Shown here: positions 14,001 to 25,637 of the stretch, piece after piece | How positions within the stretch are numbered: the first letter of the stretch is position 1 | Layout: every line of letters starts with the position of its first letter | Assembly (NCBI GenBank): GCA_014529385.2 | Contig: CM043969.1 | Coordinates: 68,894,676-68,958,675 of the forward strand | DNA length: 64,000 nt | Origin: Adiantum capillus-veneris | Taxonomy: Eukaryota > Streptophyta > Polypodiopsida > Polypodiales > Pteridaceae | Reading direction: 5' to 3' | Notes under the pieces: model-generated | Seen by the model: the letters and a program-made list of their open reading frames with translations, nothing else | Database searches by the model: none | What the model was told of the DNA's origin: nothing | Position numbers and translations under genes: made by a program

Positions 14001-14934
14001 AATGGCTCCTAGAGTGACATCTGAATGCTTTAGCTAGGGGAATGAGATTTTGGCCATATTGTTCAACAACATGGCAACACGATTGTCCAGGGATGAACGG
14101 GAACTCTTTTACTTAGAAAATCTTTGGAATATTAGAAAGCACAACTTGTTGGAAGAGTGTTGACCGTAGTTACCTTACTCGTCACCAAGAACCCTTCCAA
14201 CAATTCTTCATCTATATTGACGACAGTCCAAGAGATTGGTTTGCCAACCTCAGACTATTTCAACTCAGAATATTGCTAGGCTCAGAAGACATGTTCTACT
14301 ACTTGGCAATGCGTTCCCAAATGTTAAGGATTGCCAAAGTTGCTAAGAAGTTTGAAGCTGTTGCAGCTCTCATAGGAGAAGAGAAGTTGGAACTTGTTGG
14401 AAGAGTGTTGACCGTAGTTACCTTACCCGTCACCAAGAACCCTTCCGAAAATTCTTCATCTATATTGACAACAGTCCAAGAGATTGGTTTGCCAACCTCA
14501 GACTACCTCAACTCAGAATATGGCTAGGCTTAGAAGACATGTTCTACTACAATCCTTGCAATGTAAAAATTTTATACAATGTCTACAACAAACCTCAGTG
14601 CCTTGAAGATTGTGCAAATATACGCAGCTCAGTGGGTTGGGAAACACTGGTTGTGTTTCCAAAGGAATTTTCTTTCTTCGATGACTACTTCGGGTACTTG
14701 AGGGCGATTGTTCACACCAAAATGGGGGTACTTGTAACTAACAAATCTCTTACTCAAGAATGGTATGACTCACATGCCAACAAAGAGATGTTCCAACCAA
14801 AGATCATAAAGGATTATTGGAATCAACCATCAGACATACTCAAGAAATGGGAAAACTATACTCCATTGGTGGAAGGATGTCACAATGGATATTACCGAGT
14901 GCATTATGTTAGAACCATTAGGATTTATTAGAAG
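14001..14934 (+). pseudogene. Accessory reading frame between LTR and gag of element A
   Basis: Unrecognised protein upstream of gag. A frame starts at ATG 14001 (MAPRVTSE) and meets a TAG after about 11 codons, then runs on (ILAILFNNMATRLSRDERE). The second part, ending at 14934, contains RHQEPFRKFFIYIDNSPRDW, LRIWLGLEDMFYY, GWETLVVFPKEFSFFDDYFG and WNQPSDILKKWENYTPLVEG. A 248-bp tandem duplication (14143-14302 against 14391-14550) repeats the SPRDWFANLR region and disturbs the frame. There are no motifs I can name. Its position before gag is unusual for Ty3/gypsy elements. It might be a captured host fragment or a lineage-specific leader protein. Confidence 0.5.
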
Positions 14935-15118
14935 CTTTTAAGACATTTGTAGACTTTTTGAATACCCAAAGTTTTGTGATACAAAAATTGGATAAATTTA
15001 TTCTCTTATTTTCTTCTCATCTTATCTTTAAATGTCTATTCTATTCGATTTGAGGACTTCGAGTGGAATAGAATATTTTACTAAGTGTGACCTTGGTTGA
15101 TATGGTACACTAAGCTAC

Positions 15119-16206
15119 CATGCCTCCTAGAGGAAATGCGAATGCTGCTAACGCAAATGTGCCTATTGTTCCTCAACATACCATCATCGATAGAGAGACA
15201 TCGATTCTATGCTTCGCAAGTCTCAACCTAGAAATTTTAGCAAGGAAGGCAAAGATGTAGGAAAAGTTCTTGAAGATTGGATTGAGCACATGGATGACTA
15301 CTATGACTTAGCCCATTCGTCAGCAATAAACAAAGATATCATCGCTAAGTTCAAACTAAAGAAAACAGCCAAGCGTTGGTGGAGAGACAATAGCACAGAA
15401 AACAATCTTGATCCTTATGCCGCAACTTACAATTATCTCAAGACCCAGCTTAAGAAGAACTATCAAAACAAGGTCTATCATTCAGATCATATGAATGAAA
15501 TTCTTGGATGTACTCAAGGAACCAAAGATCTGGAATCATACTATCAACATTTCTTAACCCTTGTCAAGTATGCTCCAATAGGGATGACTCAAGTGGTCAA
15601 GGTAGCTCAATTTGTGTCAGGGCTACATAATTCTATGAAGATTAGACTCTAGAGTCTTCGTCTTACCAATTTTGCAGATGTCGTTAACGCAGGTAGACCC
15701 ATTGAAATAGAGTTATCTACTACCGGAAAGAGGAAACTAGAACCTGTTCCTCTTTGTGAAATCAAAAGACCTCGTCCCAAGGAGGAACAAAGATCTGGGA
15801 ATCCACAACAAAGAAGAGAGAACTTATTACGTATCAAAGCCCAACAGGACCATTTGTGCTACACTTATCTTGATCTTGGTCATCAATCCAAGGATTATCC
15901 ATTTAACAATTCAAGCTTCACAAGATTGGTGGACAATTATGAACATAGAAACTTCAATCCGAATTGGAATTTCAAAAACTTTAGACCTAGACCATTGACA
16001 GTTCAGAAGAACTTCAATCAACAAAACTTCAACCAAAACCAGAGACAACCTCAAAACCAAGGGAATTTTAGACCAGGCAATCCACCTTTTATTTGAAATG
16101 GACCACCTGTCAACAATAATAACAACGGGAATGTTAATCATCAACTTTGTCAAGGAGGAGAAGGAGGAAATCAAAGACCTCAAGGAAGACCTAAAGTTAA
16201 CATAGC
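15119..16206 (+). pseudogene. gag: gag of gypsy element A (interrupted)
   Basis: Structural capsid/nucleocapsid gene. ATG at 15119 (MPPRGNANAANANV), a small frame slip near 15208, then a retrotransposon-gag capsid domain (VLEDWIEHMDDYYDLA, AKRWWRDN, YYQHFLTLVKYAP). A TAG follows at 15650. The zinc knuckle at about 15857-15900 reads CYTYLDLGHQSKDYP: the second and last Cys of CX2CX4HX4C are now Tyr. An Asn/Gln-rich tail follows (NQQNFNQNQRQPQNQ). The hAT element inserted at 16207 cuts the frame, and coding sequence resumes at 24490. Confidence 0.85.
16199..16206. repeat. hAT target-site duplication, left copy
   Basis: AACATAGC, matched by AACACAGC at 24482-24489 (7 of 8 bases). Eight base pairs is the hAT target-duplication length. 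Confidence 0.88.
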
Positions 16207-16240
16207 CAGGGATTTCATTAACGTAATCACGATCGGGTGA
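16207..16240 (+). repeat. hAT left terminal inverted repeat
   Basis: Starts CAGGGATTTCATTAACGTAA. The right end read in reverse starts CAGGGATTTAATATTTACAT. The first nine bases match perfectly, followed by an imperfect AT-rich match (TTAACGTAATCACG against TTACATAATTACG). Confidence 0.88.
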
Positions 16241-16377
16241 TTACGTACATAACTCTAGTATTTACAAAAAAAAATCACGTGATCACGTTAATTGTTAACG
16301 TGACTTTAATGATGACCTGCAAAAACCTATAGAGCCGGTTAGCCCTCCGTACTTTCATAATTTCCCTGCAGGACCCA

Positions 16378-16467
16378 TCGGGCTTTTTCGTTGTCCCGGC
16401 GGGCCTGCCGGGTTATTGCAGTACCCCGACGGGCCCGCCGAGAAAATAAAAAATCCCGGTGGGCGTA
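16378..16467. repeat. hAT left subterminal repeats (CCCGGCGGGC type)
   Basis: Several G+C-rich near-palindromic motifs in AT-rich surroundings: CCCATCGGGC, CCCGGCGGGC, CTGCCGGG, CCCCGACGGGCCCGCCGAG and CCCGGTGGGCG. The matching cluster lies at 24230-24372. Clustered short motifs near both ends are known transposase-binding sites in hAT elements such as Ac. That role here is inferred. Confidence 0.75.
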
Positions 16468-17422
16468 ATTATATATAGTAAATAGTGTGCTAACCCCGGT
16501 CTTTTAGCTAGGCAAATCCTTGGGGAGTATATCCGAGTGCCGGGTATTGTCATCTTCTTGTGATTTGACCTAAGGTTACAGAGTCACAAGTCCTTTTTTG
16601 GGCCGGACGTGATTCTTAATTTGGTAACCACTTCTAAAAAATTTTAATTCTTTTATCGACATAAAGGTACGAAACCAAAACAACTGAAAACTTGGAGAAT
16701 CATGCTCATTGCGAAGAAGCCATTGGTCCAAATGAGGGCTGTAATTGGTTTTGGAAGATGAGCATATGTAAATGACTAGTCGATAGTCAAGGGTCGGATG
16801 TCCTCTACTAGTGTACCGTGCATATTAAGATCCTTGAAGTCTTATATTTGAGTTGATTTACAATATAAGAGCTATAATCCTTGATTGGGTTAAAATAGCT
16901 TTTATATATTGAATTGGTTGCATGGGTGGGCTACAATCCTTCACTGGGTACAAGTAGTTTACAATTGGGTGATTATATTGAAGATTTATTTGCGTTAGTT
17001 CATGCATTGGTTTATACAGAGATTTCATTATTTATTACGATAGATTATTAGTGCATGAAATGACCAATTATATATTTTATTGATTTCGTTTGTTTTTGTA
17101 GCAAATGACATTAGATGTGTCTTATTGTTTGCAAATCAAAGTGGACATATAAATGATCATTATAATAATAATTGCATAGAGAGATTCATAGCATTGTTAT
17201 GGTTATTACGCCATGTATAGATTACATTGCAATGTGTGTGGTTGCTCACAATATAGGTGATCGATATGTGGATTGACTAGCGTGCATTGAAAATCTCATA
17301 TTGTGCATCATGGTTACTTTCATATTGAATGGTTTTTAAATTATAATATATATTGAAAATAAAAAAATTGTTTTCAGTTTGTAACATCTTGTTCTTTTCT
17401 CTTCAGTTTTAATTAAAAAGCA
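16468..17422. other. Untranslated 5' region of hAT transposase
   Basis: AT-rich DNA between the subterminal repeats and the transposase start. It presumably holds the promoter and perhaps 5' UTR introns, but I cannot mark a convincing TATA box. No gene seen. Confidence 0.4.
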
Positions 17423-19557
17423 ATGGAGCAAAATGTGGGCACAAGTGGTACAAAGAAGCCAAAGAATAAAAAAGCTCCTGGCAAAGAGTGGGATTATGCT
17501 CACAACATATGCGGCCGATATATGGAGTGGCAATGTAAATTTTGTCACACAACAAAATCTGGTGGTACACCACGTATTAGGGATCATTTTCTGGGTAGCG
17601 CTAAAAACAATTGTAGAAAATGTGAACATTCTCAGGCACCTGCAATTGCAAAGTGTTTGAGAGAAGAGCTCGCCAAAAAGGGTAGCAAGAAACAACAGAT
17701 ATATAGCTCTGTGCCTTCGAATCAAGAGTTCCCAGAGTCAAATATTAACTCTGCAGATCCTGTAGTGATGCCAACTAACCTTGGAGAGCAACCTGCGCAA
17801 GGAGAGAAAATTCCAGGCAGTATTCCTTTTAAACGTCACAATGAAGGTGGACTTTGTCAAATGTGTCAAAAATCATTACATCAAAGCTTTCGAGTGAAAT
17901 CTCTAGAAGAAGCACAAACAGCACTCGCCAAAGCAATATTCTTTACTGGAAGTGCTTTGGTCATGGTAGACAGCAATCATTGGAAGGCTGCTTGGAAGAA
18001 AATCAGTGAGTTTGGTCCAGGATTTTCAGCTCCTTCTTATCACACGATAAGAAATGTTTTCTTGGACAAATGTTACATCGAAGTCAAAGAGCGTATTGGC
18101 AAAATAATACTTGGGAATATTTCACTTTCAGGGTGTACAATTGTGAGTGATGGCTGGTCAAATGTTCAGAGAAGATCGTTGATCAATGTAATGCTGGTTT
18201 GTCCAAGGGGAGAAATGTTTATAAAGGCGATTGATAGTTCTGGTGCAATTAATAGTGGCAAATACATTTCTGAGGTCTTGATTGATGGACAACGCAAAGA
18301 ATTGTAAAAATGCCAATAAATTAATAAAGAAGTTCTTTCCACACATTTTTTCCAATGGTTGTAATACGCACAGCTTGAACTTGGTGCTGAAATATTGGTA
18401 CACTAGCGAAGAAACCACATGGTTCGCCAAAATAATTGATACAACACGTCAGGTTGTGAAATTTATCTTGAAACGATAGAGAGTGCTCGATTTGTATAAG
18501 ATGCACATGTCAGTGATGTTGAAACTCGGTTCTGCACACACTTTTATACCTTGGAATCACTTCTCCGTAATAAATATGATGTGATTGATACATTCAGTTG
18601 CGCGTCCTTTGATGAATGGCAGCTTGAGCAGAAAGAAACAGTGAATGATAAAATTACATGTCTACGTGGCAATGTAAACAAGGTTGCTTGGTGGAGAAGT
18701 GTAATGGATGCATACTATGTAATGATGCCCGTTATGTTCACCATCCGCAATCTTGATCAAAGGGCACCAAACTTGGGCAAAGTGTGGATGACATGGTGTT
18801 CAGTCCAATAGAGTCTTGAAAATCCTGAAGAGCTGAAAGAGTCTGTAGTAGATAAGGAGTGGCGATTACCATTCTCTGGCAAACAGCGGAAAATTTTGGC
18901 TAAGTATTTTCATGCAAGGTGGAAGAGCGCTTATAGTCCACTCCATAGCGTGGCTTACATGCTCGATCCAGAATATTGGAATTTAGATCTGATGTCCAAT
19001 ACAGAGGGGTAGGAGATTTCTATCACGTGGTCAACACGTTCTACTCCAACGTTCAGGACCGAATTGATTGCATCAAATAAATGAGTGCATTTAGATTAAA
19101 AGAAGGTCCTTTTGCGAATGATTTTGTACAGGTAATGGCAAAAGAGCAACTTGCATGGAAGTGGTGGATGATGAATGGTGGAGAACATTACTCTACCTTA
19201 CGTCTTCTTGCAATGAAAGTACTCGCACAATGTTCAGCAAATTCAAGTTCAGAGAGAAACTGGAGTATGTACAAGTATCCCAACAGAATATTAGCAGAAA
19301 GAGCAGAGAAATTACTGTATATGTATTGCAACGAAAAGATATTGAATCACATCGAAAGTGCTGGCTACGAGGAGGAAATGCCAACCTGGTTGTATGATTG
19401 TCAAAACAAAAATGAAGAAGATTTCAATGTTGGTGTATCTCAATGCACTGTAGATGAAATAGAAGAGAATTTGATAATAGATGTGGAGGTTGAATTACAA
19501 GGAGAACCACAACACTCAAACTTAGAACCAGATAACAACTCAACTGATTCAATATAG
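17423..19557 (+). pseudogene. hAT-family transposase (broken)
   Basis: Would cut and rejoin the element's ends. ATG 17423 (MEQNVGTSG). At residues 30-75 is a BED-type zinc finger (YMEWQCKFCHTT, RIRDHF, NCRKC). A DUF659-type core follows (TIVSDGWSN with the first catalytic Asp, then FIKAIDSSGAINSGKYISEVL). A small deletion near 18290 shifts frame just before the second Asp (DNAKNC). Then come NGCNTHSLNLVLK and WWRSVMDAYY. The C-terminal dimerisation region lies at about 19190-19330 (LRLLAMKVLAQCSANSSSER, NWSMY). Stops at about 18477, 18809, 19010 and 19078 break it. The acidic C-terminal tail is intact to TAG 19557. The total of about 700 codons is normal for the family. Confidence 0.92.
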
Positions 19558-19608
19558 CTTGAGAGTAGAATGAGCAAATGTCAAAAACCATTGTAAAAGA
19601 CCTTGTAT

Positions 19609-20704
19609 TCAAATGTGTTTTGAGTAATTACAATGCTTCATATTCTCGATTTGTCGCGATATTACATAGTTTGTCGAGTGTGGCCCTGAAGCAGCATCTT
19701 GCCCATCAAACAAATTTCTAATTGTGCTAGGGGTATCTAGGCGTGCTTGCTTGAATTTATATTCGTTTGCCATGCCAAACATAATATACATTCCTTGTGG
19801 AATATCTTGTGAACACATTGTGCATCAACTATTGTTTTGCATCAAACGAATAAGACAAACTAAATGATAATAGTGACCACATGTCAATGTATAGTACCCA
19901 CTCCATCCATCAAAATTCTTGTAGAAAACTGGACATTGGGAAGATGAGGATGCATCTGAAGTAGACGAGGGGACTAAACTCCGGATGGAAGACAAGGTGG
20001 CTAATGTGGTCCCTTGTACAGGTGTTGGATTCACTCGCTGTGTTAGGGTTTGAACGTCCTGACTTAAGCGGTGAATGCTTTTCTCCATCCGGACTTGTGA
20101 GGGTTACGGTGTCTGGGTAGCTATAGAAAGACGTGTTATTTCTGCATATTTCTCTGCCAACTGTGTCGTGTAAATATCCTTCTCTTTCTTTAACTGTAGG
20201 TCGACGCCTTCCACTATCAATGCCAGCTCATCTCAGGTGAAAGTGACACAACTCTCCCTTAAATCATGAGTGGCAACAGTTGTCTCCTTTAACGAGAAGT
20301 CTACTGGTCACTGTTCCACAAAGTGAACATTTAACATTTTGGCAAAATATAGCGCACAATCTGCATTGTGCAAGGGATGGCCATAAACCTCCAAATAAAT
20401 CCTCTCAGTGTTATCTTTGATACCATCATGCATGCACTTTGAAACCTTTCACCTTCCTTTCTTGATCTCTGCATCCTCACATGGCCATATTGTCTTGATC
20501 ATGTCCTTTGTCACTTCTTTATTGATCTCTTTCCACTGCATATGGTTTGTATTTTCCCACTTTGAGAGTCGTCGAGCAGTACGTTGCTTGTTGTGCTGAC
20601 ATGCCGTGTGCCAGAGAGTTCATGTGCTAAAATGCATTAACAGCCGCTTGTTTTTTATCATCAGGCAGTGATTGGGTGCCAATATCTTGTTCTTGATCGG
20701 CCAT
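19609..20704 (-). pseudogene. RING-finger cargo gene in hAT element
   Basis: Decayed gene for a protein of about 360 residues, read from ATG 20704 (MADQEQDIGTQ). After an early TAG and a frame shift, one frame runs to 19609 through several TGA/TAA codons. In order: a basic segment (QRTARRLSKWENTNHMQWK), a middle region (YLEVYGHPLHNADCALYFAK), a coiled-coil stretch (LQLKKEKDIYTTQLAEKY), a Ser/Thr-rich linker, and a RING-like zinc finger at about 19810-19940. In the finger CPVF stands where CX2C is expected, followed by TLTCGHYYHLVC, an in-frame TGA at 19825, and CTMC. RING proteins usually act as ubiquitin ligases. That role here is inferred. The gene lies downstream of the kinase gene on the same strand, inside the transposon. 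Confidence 0.7.
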
Positions 20705-20996
20705 TTTCTCTTAGATCTGTAGTCAACAGAGTGGAAAATATTCAATATCATTGGCAAATGTATATTCTCACTCATTGGGACACTGCGTGGAATCCACTAA
20801 AAACCACCACTTCAAATGCGACTAATTGAACCACAAGGCAAATTTGAAATATTGACAGTTAAATGACAAATTTGAAATGATTAAAGATAATTGACTAAAG
20901 ATAATTGACTCAATTAGGTGAACCACTTCAAACCAGATAATACACTTCAATAAAAATTTGAATACACTTGACAAGACATGTATATCATAAAAATGT

Positions 20997-22484
20997 TTAA
21001 ATCGGATAAAATGATGGTGCAAGTTCAACAAGTGGACGTTGCACAGGATTAGGGTCTGTATTTAAATGTTCTTTGAAAAACATCAACACGTCAGAATCAT
21101 TCCTTCTTTGGTCCCGCTCTTTTAACTTCATCCAGCAATCTAATTTAATTCGAATAGCCCTCATAACATCTTCGTCCGGGTGGTGAAAAACATCATCTGG
21201 AAAATAAATTTTTTTGGCTGCACTCCAAAAATCTGCCAGCATGTCGAACATGTAGCCCAATGCATAAATGTCACTGGCTTTTGAGTATGCATCTGCACAC
21301 CGTGGATCGTATAGTTCGGGAGCAATCCACGGTCGCTTAGCCATCTCGGTGTTCCCTGCTCTCTGTGCATTCAAAACTGCTTCGTCCAATTGTGCGGTTG
21401 GAGACAAATGATTATTTGCTACACGCTTAGCAGGTGTTCTCAGCATCATACCCCAATCAATGATACCGACGTGGGGTATGATGCTGAACGAGTGCAGGTC
21501 ACAGTGCACTATATCGGCTTCGTGGGCAGCCGCAACACCGTCGATTAAGGCATGACAAATTGCTGACATCTGTTCGACCACTGCTTTGATCCGCACCGTG
21601 TCTGTCTCGCTTACAGGGTTGTTTGCTATAGGCAATGACCTCCAACTGTGTTGTATCTTGTGCATGTGTCGTCTGAACAATCCGTGAGCAAACGGTAAGT
21701 GGCACATCATGTCGCCCACGGTACCCCCATTGTAGTATGGGAATATCGTGATCCAAGAAGACTCTGTAGTACCAATGCACCTTACAATGGAGGGGTGAAG
21801 CGTTTGCATTCCTTGCTCTGTCTGAAAGCTGTCAAATTTTGCCTCACTCCCTCCCTTCTAACATTTTCCCACATATGTAATGTGGTCTGGAAAAAATGAG
21901 ATGCCTTTGATAGTGTACAATGTGCACACACCAAAGCAGCCAGCTCCAATCCTCATACCTTCTACCAAGGATTCGTGAGGGATGCCGACAAGATGAGCAA
22001 CTTTGCATTCAAAGCAGTGCGCATGATTGTGCCAGTGCCACTGGCATCGGATCGACCTCCCAAAGCTCCTTGTGCATCTTGTGCCATCTTCAATCTCTTG
22101 GGTAAAGCTGCTTGGTCCTGCACTTTTACACGCTTCATAGTTACCTTTATCCCACAATTTATCCCAGAGCTCTAACTTTGACATGTCGCAAGCAGGTGGG
22201 ATATCTTCCTTTAAGTCTCTGCAACATACTTTCATATTGCCCAACACTGTCCTGACTTTATGGTGGAGGTCAAATTCTCGTATCCCACCTGGAATCAACA
22301 ACTCGTATTGGCCTTCAAGTCGCAACCTGCACTCTGTGTTCTCCCATATAGCGCTAGTGATGTCTTTGATGTACACATCACTTTCACTAATCTATTGTAT
22401 GCGGTTAGTTGCACATGATGAGATTGCCAAAATACATTCTTTACGAATGGCACGCATAAGACATTTCTTTTGATTTGGCGTCAT
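20997..22484 (-). pseudogene. Protein-kinase cargo gene in hAT element
   Basis: One frame of 496 codons from ATG 22484 (MTPNQKKCLMRAIRKECIL) to TAA, interrupted only by TAG at 22392-22394 and TAG at 21858-21860. An N-terminal region of about 190 residues is unrecognised. The kinase domain follows: a Gly-rich loop (IGAGCFGVCTLY), a likely beta-3 Lys (YVGKC, directly before the second TAG), a helix C segment (LHPSIVRCIG), a hinge (FPYYNGGTVGDM), a catalytic loop HCDLHSFSI (HRDLKxxN in typical kinases, so Asp is kept but Lys and Asn are changed), DWG instead of DFG, APELYDP for APE, and SKASDIYALGYM. The altered residues suggest a divergent kinase or pseudokinase. Both TAGs could derive from CAG. 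Confidence 0.8.
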
Positions 22485-23413
22485 ATTTGCACTAGACAAT
22501 ACAAAAACAACATATCAAATACAAATTCATGGTTGCAAATGACACTACCACTCTCACACTATCTCAGGTAAACTCTTAACCACCATTTGAAGACTTTAAT
22601 AAATTTTATGGATATATTGATAAAATTGAATATAATGTTCACTTAAAATTGCAATCTGTTACACGTGTAAAAAGCAGTTCAAACAAATGGTTTATAAGAA
22701 CTTAATTCAGATCAAACAATACATGTTAACGGTCTTTAACATTTCAGCATATACTGAATTTTGCAACTTATATTTTTCTCCGTGCGCACATACTAATTCA
22801 AACAAAGCACACACCGACTTAAAATCTTCAAAACATTTAAAGCATTGGAAGTATACAAATTGGACTAGCAAATTGTGTTCACACACTTTTTTACATAGCA
22901 TTTCACTAAATGTAGCAATCAAAAAGCGATCATAATTGATGCTCTTTAAAAAGATATAAAAGAATATTTAACATGCAAATTGTATGTATTTAGATTTTTG
23001 CAGAGAATTTATGTAAATGAAGCATTAAAACTAGGGATAATGCTTGAGAGTCCTTTAAAAAGATTAAAAACGAATATTAAACATGCAATTTGTGTGCAAA
23101 TATTTTTTTACATGTAATTTATATAAATGGAACATTCAAAATAGCGATGATTGATAAATAAAGTATTCTATATAAATGACACATTTAAAATAGCTATGAT
23201 TGATGAATAAAGTATTCTATATAAATGGAACATTTAAAATAGTGATGATTGATGAATAAAGTAATCCATATAAATAGAACATTTAAAATAGCGATTATTG
23301 ATGAATAAAGTATTCTTTTGAATATGATTAGCTAGTATATAATTTCAAATGGACAGTTAAAAACAACAAAATCAAACAATTCATACATTTTGTATATGAA
23401 ATACTCTTCACAG
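22485..23413. repeat. AT-rich hAT interior with 49-bp tandem repeats
   Basis: Upstream side of the kinase gene, with no other gene seen. At 23122-23318 four consecutive units of about 49 bp share ATAAATGGAACATTTAAAAT and GATTGATGAATAAAGTATTC. The remainder is plain AT-rich sequence. Confidence 0.75.
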
Positions 23414-23787
23414 CCGCGTTACCGACCAAGTATTTCATATACTTAATACTTAAGAAATTAATTGCACATGCACATACAAATTATATGACGTTCGTATGGC
23501 CGGGTTAAGGACCTGAACGCCATATTTATGCAAAAACATATGCTTCTAACAAACGACACTATATTAGCCGCGTTACCGATCGAATGCCACCTGAATCTAA
23601 GGAAAAACAGCGGCCTACACACGAACATCTCTTAGCCGCGTTACCGATCGATGCCCATATATTTTTTGGAAAAGGGGAAGGGAAGTTGACTTATCATAAG
23701 GATACTAGATTCGCCGCGTTACCGACGTAGTACCCAGACAGTAAGCCAATACTTACCACAAGGACACCATCTTCCCCGCGTCACCGA
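23414..23787. repeat. CCGCGTTACCGA repeat array in hAT element
   Basis: The 12-mer CCGCGTTACCGA occurs at 23414, 23568, 23636 and 23714, with a variant CCGCGTCACCGA at 23776. All are in the same orientation, with 62-154 bp between starts, and each is followed by a loosely similar stretch ending in ATGCC or TACCC. Such a G+C-rich motif in AT-rich DNA near a transposon end suggests a protein-binding array. The function is unknown. Confidence 0.8.
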
Positions 23788-24045
23788 GGTGATGCCCTCG
23801 TGATAAGCACTGTTCCGGAGAACAACTTACACACACACTCCATTGTGTGGTAAGGTACCTTATTACTGCCGCGCACTACGACAAAAGGCACGCTACTACA
23901 CAACGTATACACACACACAACACATACCCGTATCGTGTGGTCAGGTACTCTGCTACCGCGCACTGCAATGCAGAGCACGCTCCCACACGACCTCCTCTCT
24001 CCCTCTCTCCTCTCTCCTCTCAACGTACCTGCAAGGTGGCGCAAG

Positions 24046-24214
<169 letters not shown>

Positions 24215-24229
24215 GGCGAAAGCGGTAAT

Positions 24230-24372
24230 ACACCCAGCGGGCCCGATCAGGCCCGTGCATATATAACGCAAACAGCCCGCCGAGATTTTTTGCTTCCCCG
24301 GTGGGCGGACAAGGAAAATAATAAAACCCGGCGGTCCTGTCGAAGAAATAGGAAAGCCCGGCGGGAGTTTTG
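24230..24372. repeat. hAT right subterminal repeats (CCCGGCGGGC type)
   Basis: Motifs CCCAGCGGGCCCG, CAGCCCGCCGAG, CCCCGGTGGGCGG, CCCGGCGGTCC and GCCCGGCGGG, mirroring the cluster at 16378-16467. An inner ACCGGTT also occurs on both sides (16335 and 24393). Confidence 0.75.
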
Positions 24373-24447
24373 TGGGTTTGCAAGCCACCCTAAACCGGTT
24401 TCTGTGTGATCATGGAAATGTGTCAATAAGACCTTGTGATCACACAA

Positions 24448-24481
24448 AATTTGACGTAATTATGTAAATATTAAATCCCTG
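24448..24481 (-). repeat. hAT right terminal inverted repeat
   Basis: Ends TTAAATCCCTG. In reverse complement it begins CAGGGATTTAATATTTACAT, pairing with 16207. Confidence 0.88.
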
Positions 24482-24489
24482 AACACAGC
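24482..24489. repeat. hAT target-site duplication, right copy
   Basis: AACACAGC, seven of eight identical to 16199-16206. Confidence 0.88.
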
Positions 24490-25459
24490 TCAAGGGGCTA
24501 GAGGTGAGGGAAATCAGGCAAACGCGTATGTTCATGCTGCAATTGAACATCAGGGAGTGAATAAACAATTTTCAACAATTCAAAACCAACGTAATATCAA
24601 GGTAACCATTTTACCTTATTGATTGATTCAGGGAGTACACATTCTTTCATATCTCCTAAGTGCATCGGGAACCTCATTTTGCCTGAACAACCTGATATAG
24701 ACCTTACAGTAGAATTAGCTACGGGTAGGAGGGTTAGATCTTCTACTTCAATAGTAGGTAACTTGAATTTTGTTTTAGATGGTCATAATACTTCTGCAAA
24801 CTTCAGAGTCTTTCCCATAGGAATTTACAATAGAATTTTGGGAATGGATTGGCTTAAAGCCAATGATGCTCAAATACATTGTAAAGACGCTTCATTGACT
24901 TTCGAAAATGATCAAAACTCTAGGAATATAGTTACTAGGAAACGTGGGAAGCCTAAGCTCAGACTAGTGAAGTTTACCAAAATTATGAAGAGTCATAGGA
25001 AGAATGAGAGGATTTACACAGTAAAGCTTAACACTAAGGAGAAGAAGATAGATTCACCTAAACCCGAACAGATAATAGAATTTGATGATGTATTTCTTGA
25101 AGCACTTTTATAGCTACCACCCAAGCATGATGTTGATCATGCAATAGAGCTTACTCTAGGAGCTGAACTAGTTTCTCGTAGACCTTACAAAATGTTAGTA
25201 CGTGAATCTGCGGAACTCAAGGAGCATTTAACTCAACAACTTGAACAAGGCTTCATTCAACACAGCGTTTCTCCATGGAGTACTCCTATTCTGTTTAATC
25301 GGAAGAAGGATGGTACTCTACATATTTGTATTGATTATCATGGATTGAACCAGGTAACAGTCAACAATAAGTATTCAATACCAAGGATTGATGAACTGCT
25401 TGATCGATTACATGGATCTTCTATCTTCACAAAGATTGATCTTAAGTCAGGGTATTACC
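24490..25459 (+). pseudogene. pol: Protease and reverse-transcriptase start of gypsy A
   Basis: Continuation of element A after the hAT insertion. A retropepsin-like protease lies at about 24610-24960: LIDSGSTHSFIS with the active Asp codon at 24625, and the flap and tail region ILGMDWLKANDAQI. A linker leads to TAG 25111-25113, directly before [13 protein letters not shown], where related elements have a Gln-type residue. The reverse transcriptase follows ([62 protein letters not shown]). It stops at 25459 at the TIR-element insertion and continues at 34911. Confidence 0.9.
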
Positions 25460-25637
25460 CATTAGGAAGAGAATGGAGTCTAGGAGGGCCTCTTTATTTG
25501 GCAGTTTCAGAGTCAAACCTTTAGTATTAGGAAAGCAATCAAATGACAACTTTTGAATTCAAATAGGTAAAATGGCTAGTTTATTTGAATTCAATTTTTC
25601 ACCCCAAAATAAAATCTATAATCTAGCAAGAAAAAGT

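Noticed and set aside
22687-22935. Overlapping short frames on both strands upstream of the kinase gene
   Set aside because: AT-rich, no motifs, and both strands are equally open.
25460-25496. Harbinger-type TTA target duplication for the TIR element
   Set aside because: TTA (left) and TAA (right) differ, and using them would leave extra bases in the reverse-transcriptase frame. The superfamily is left open.
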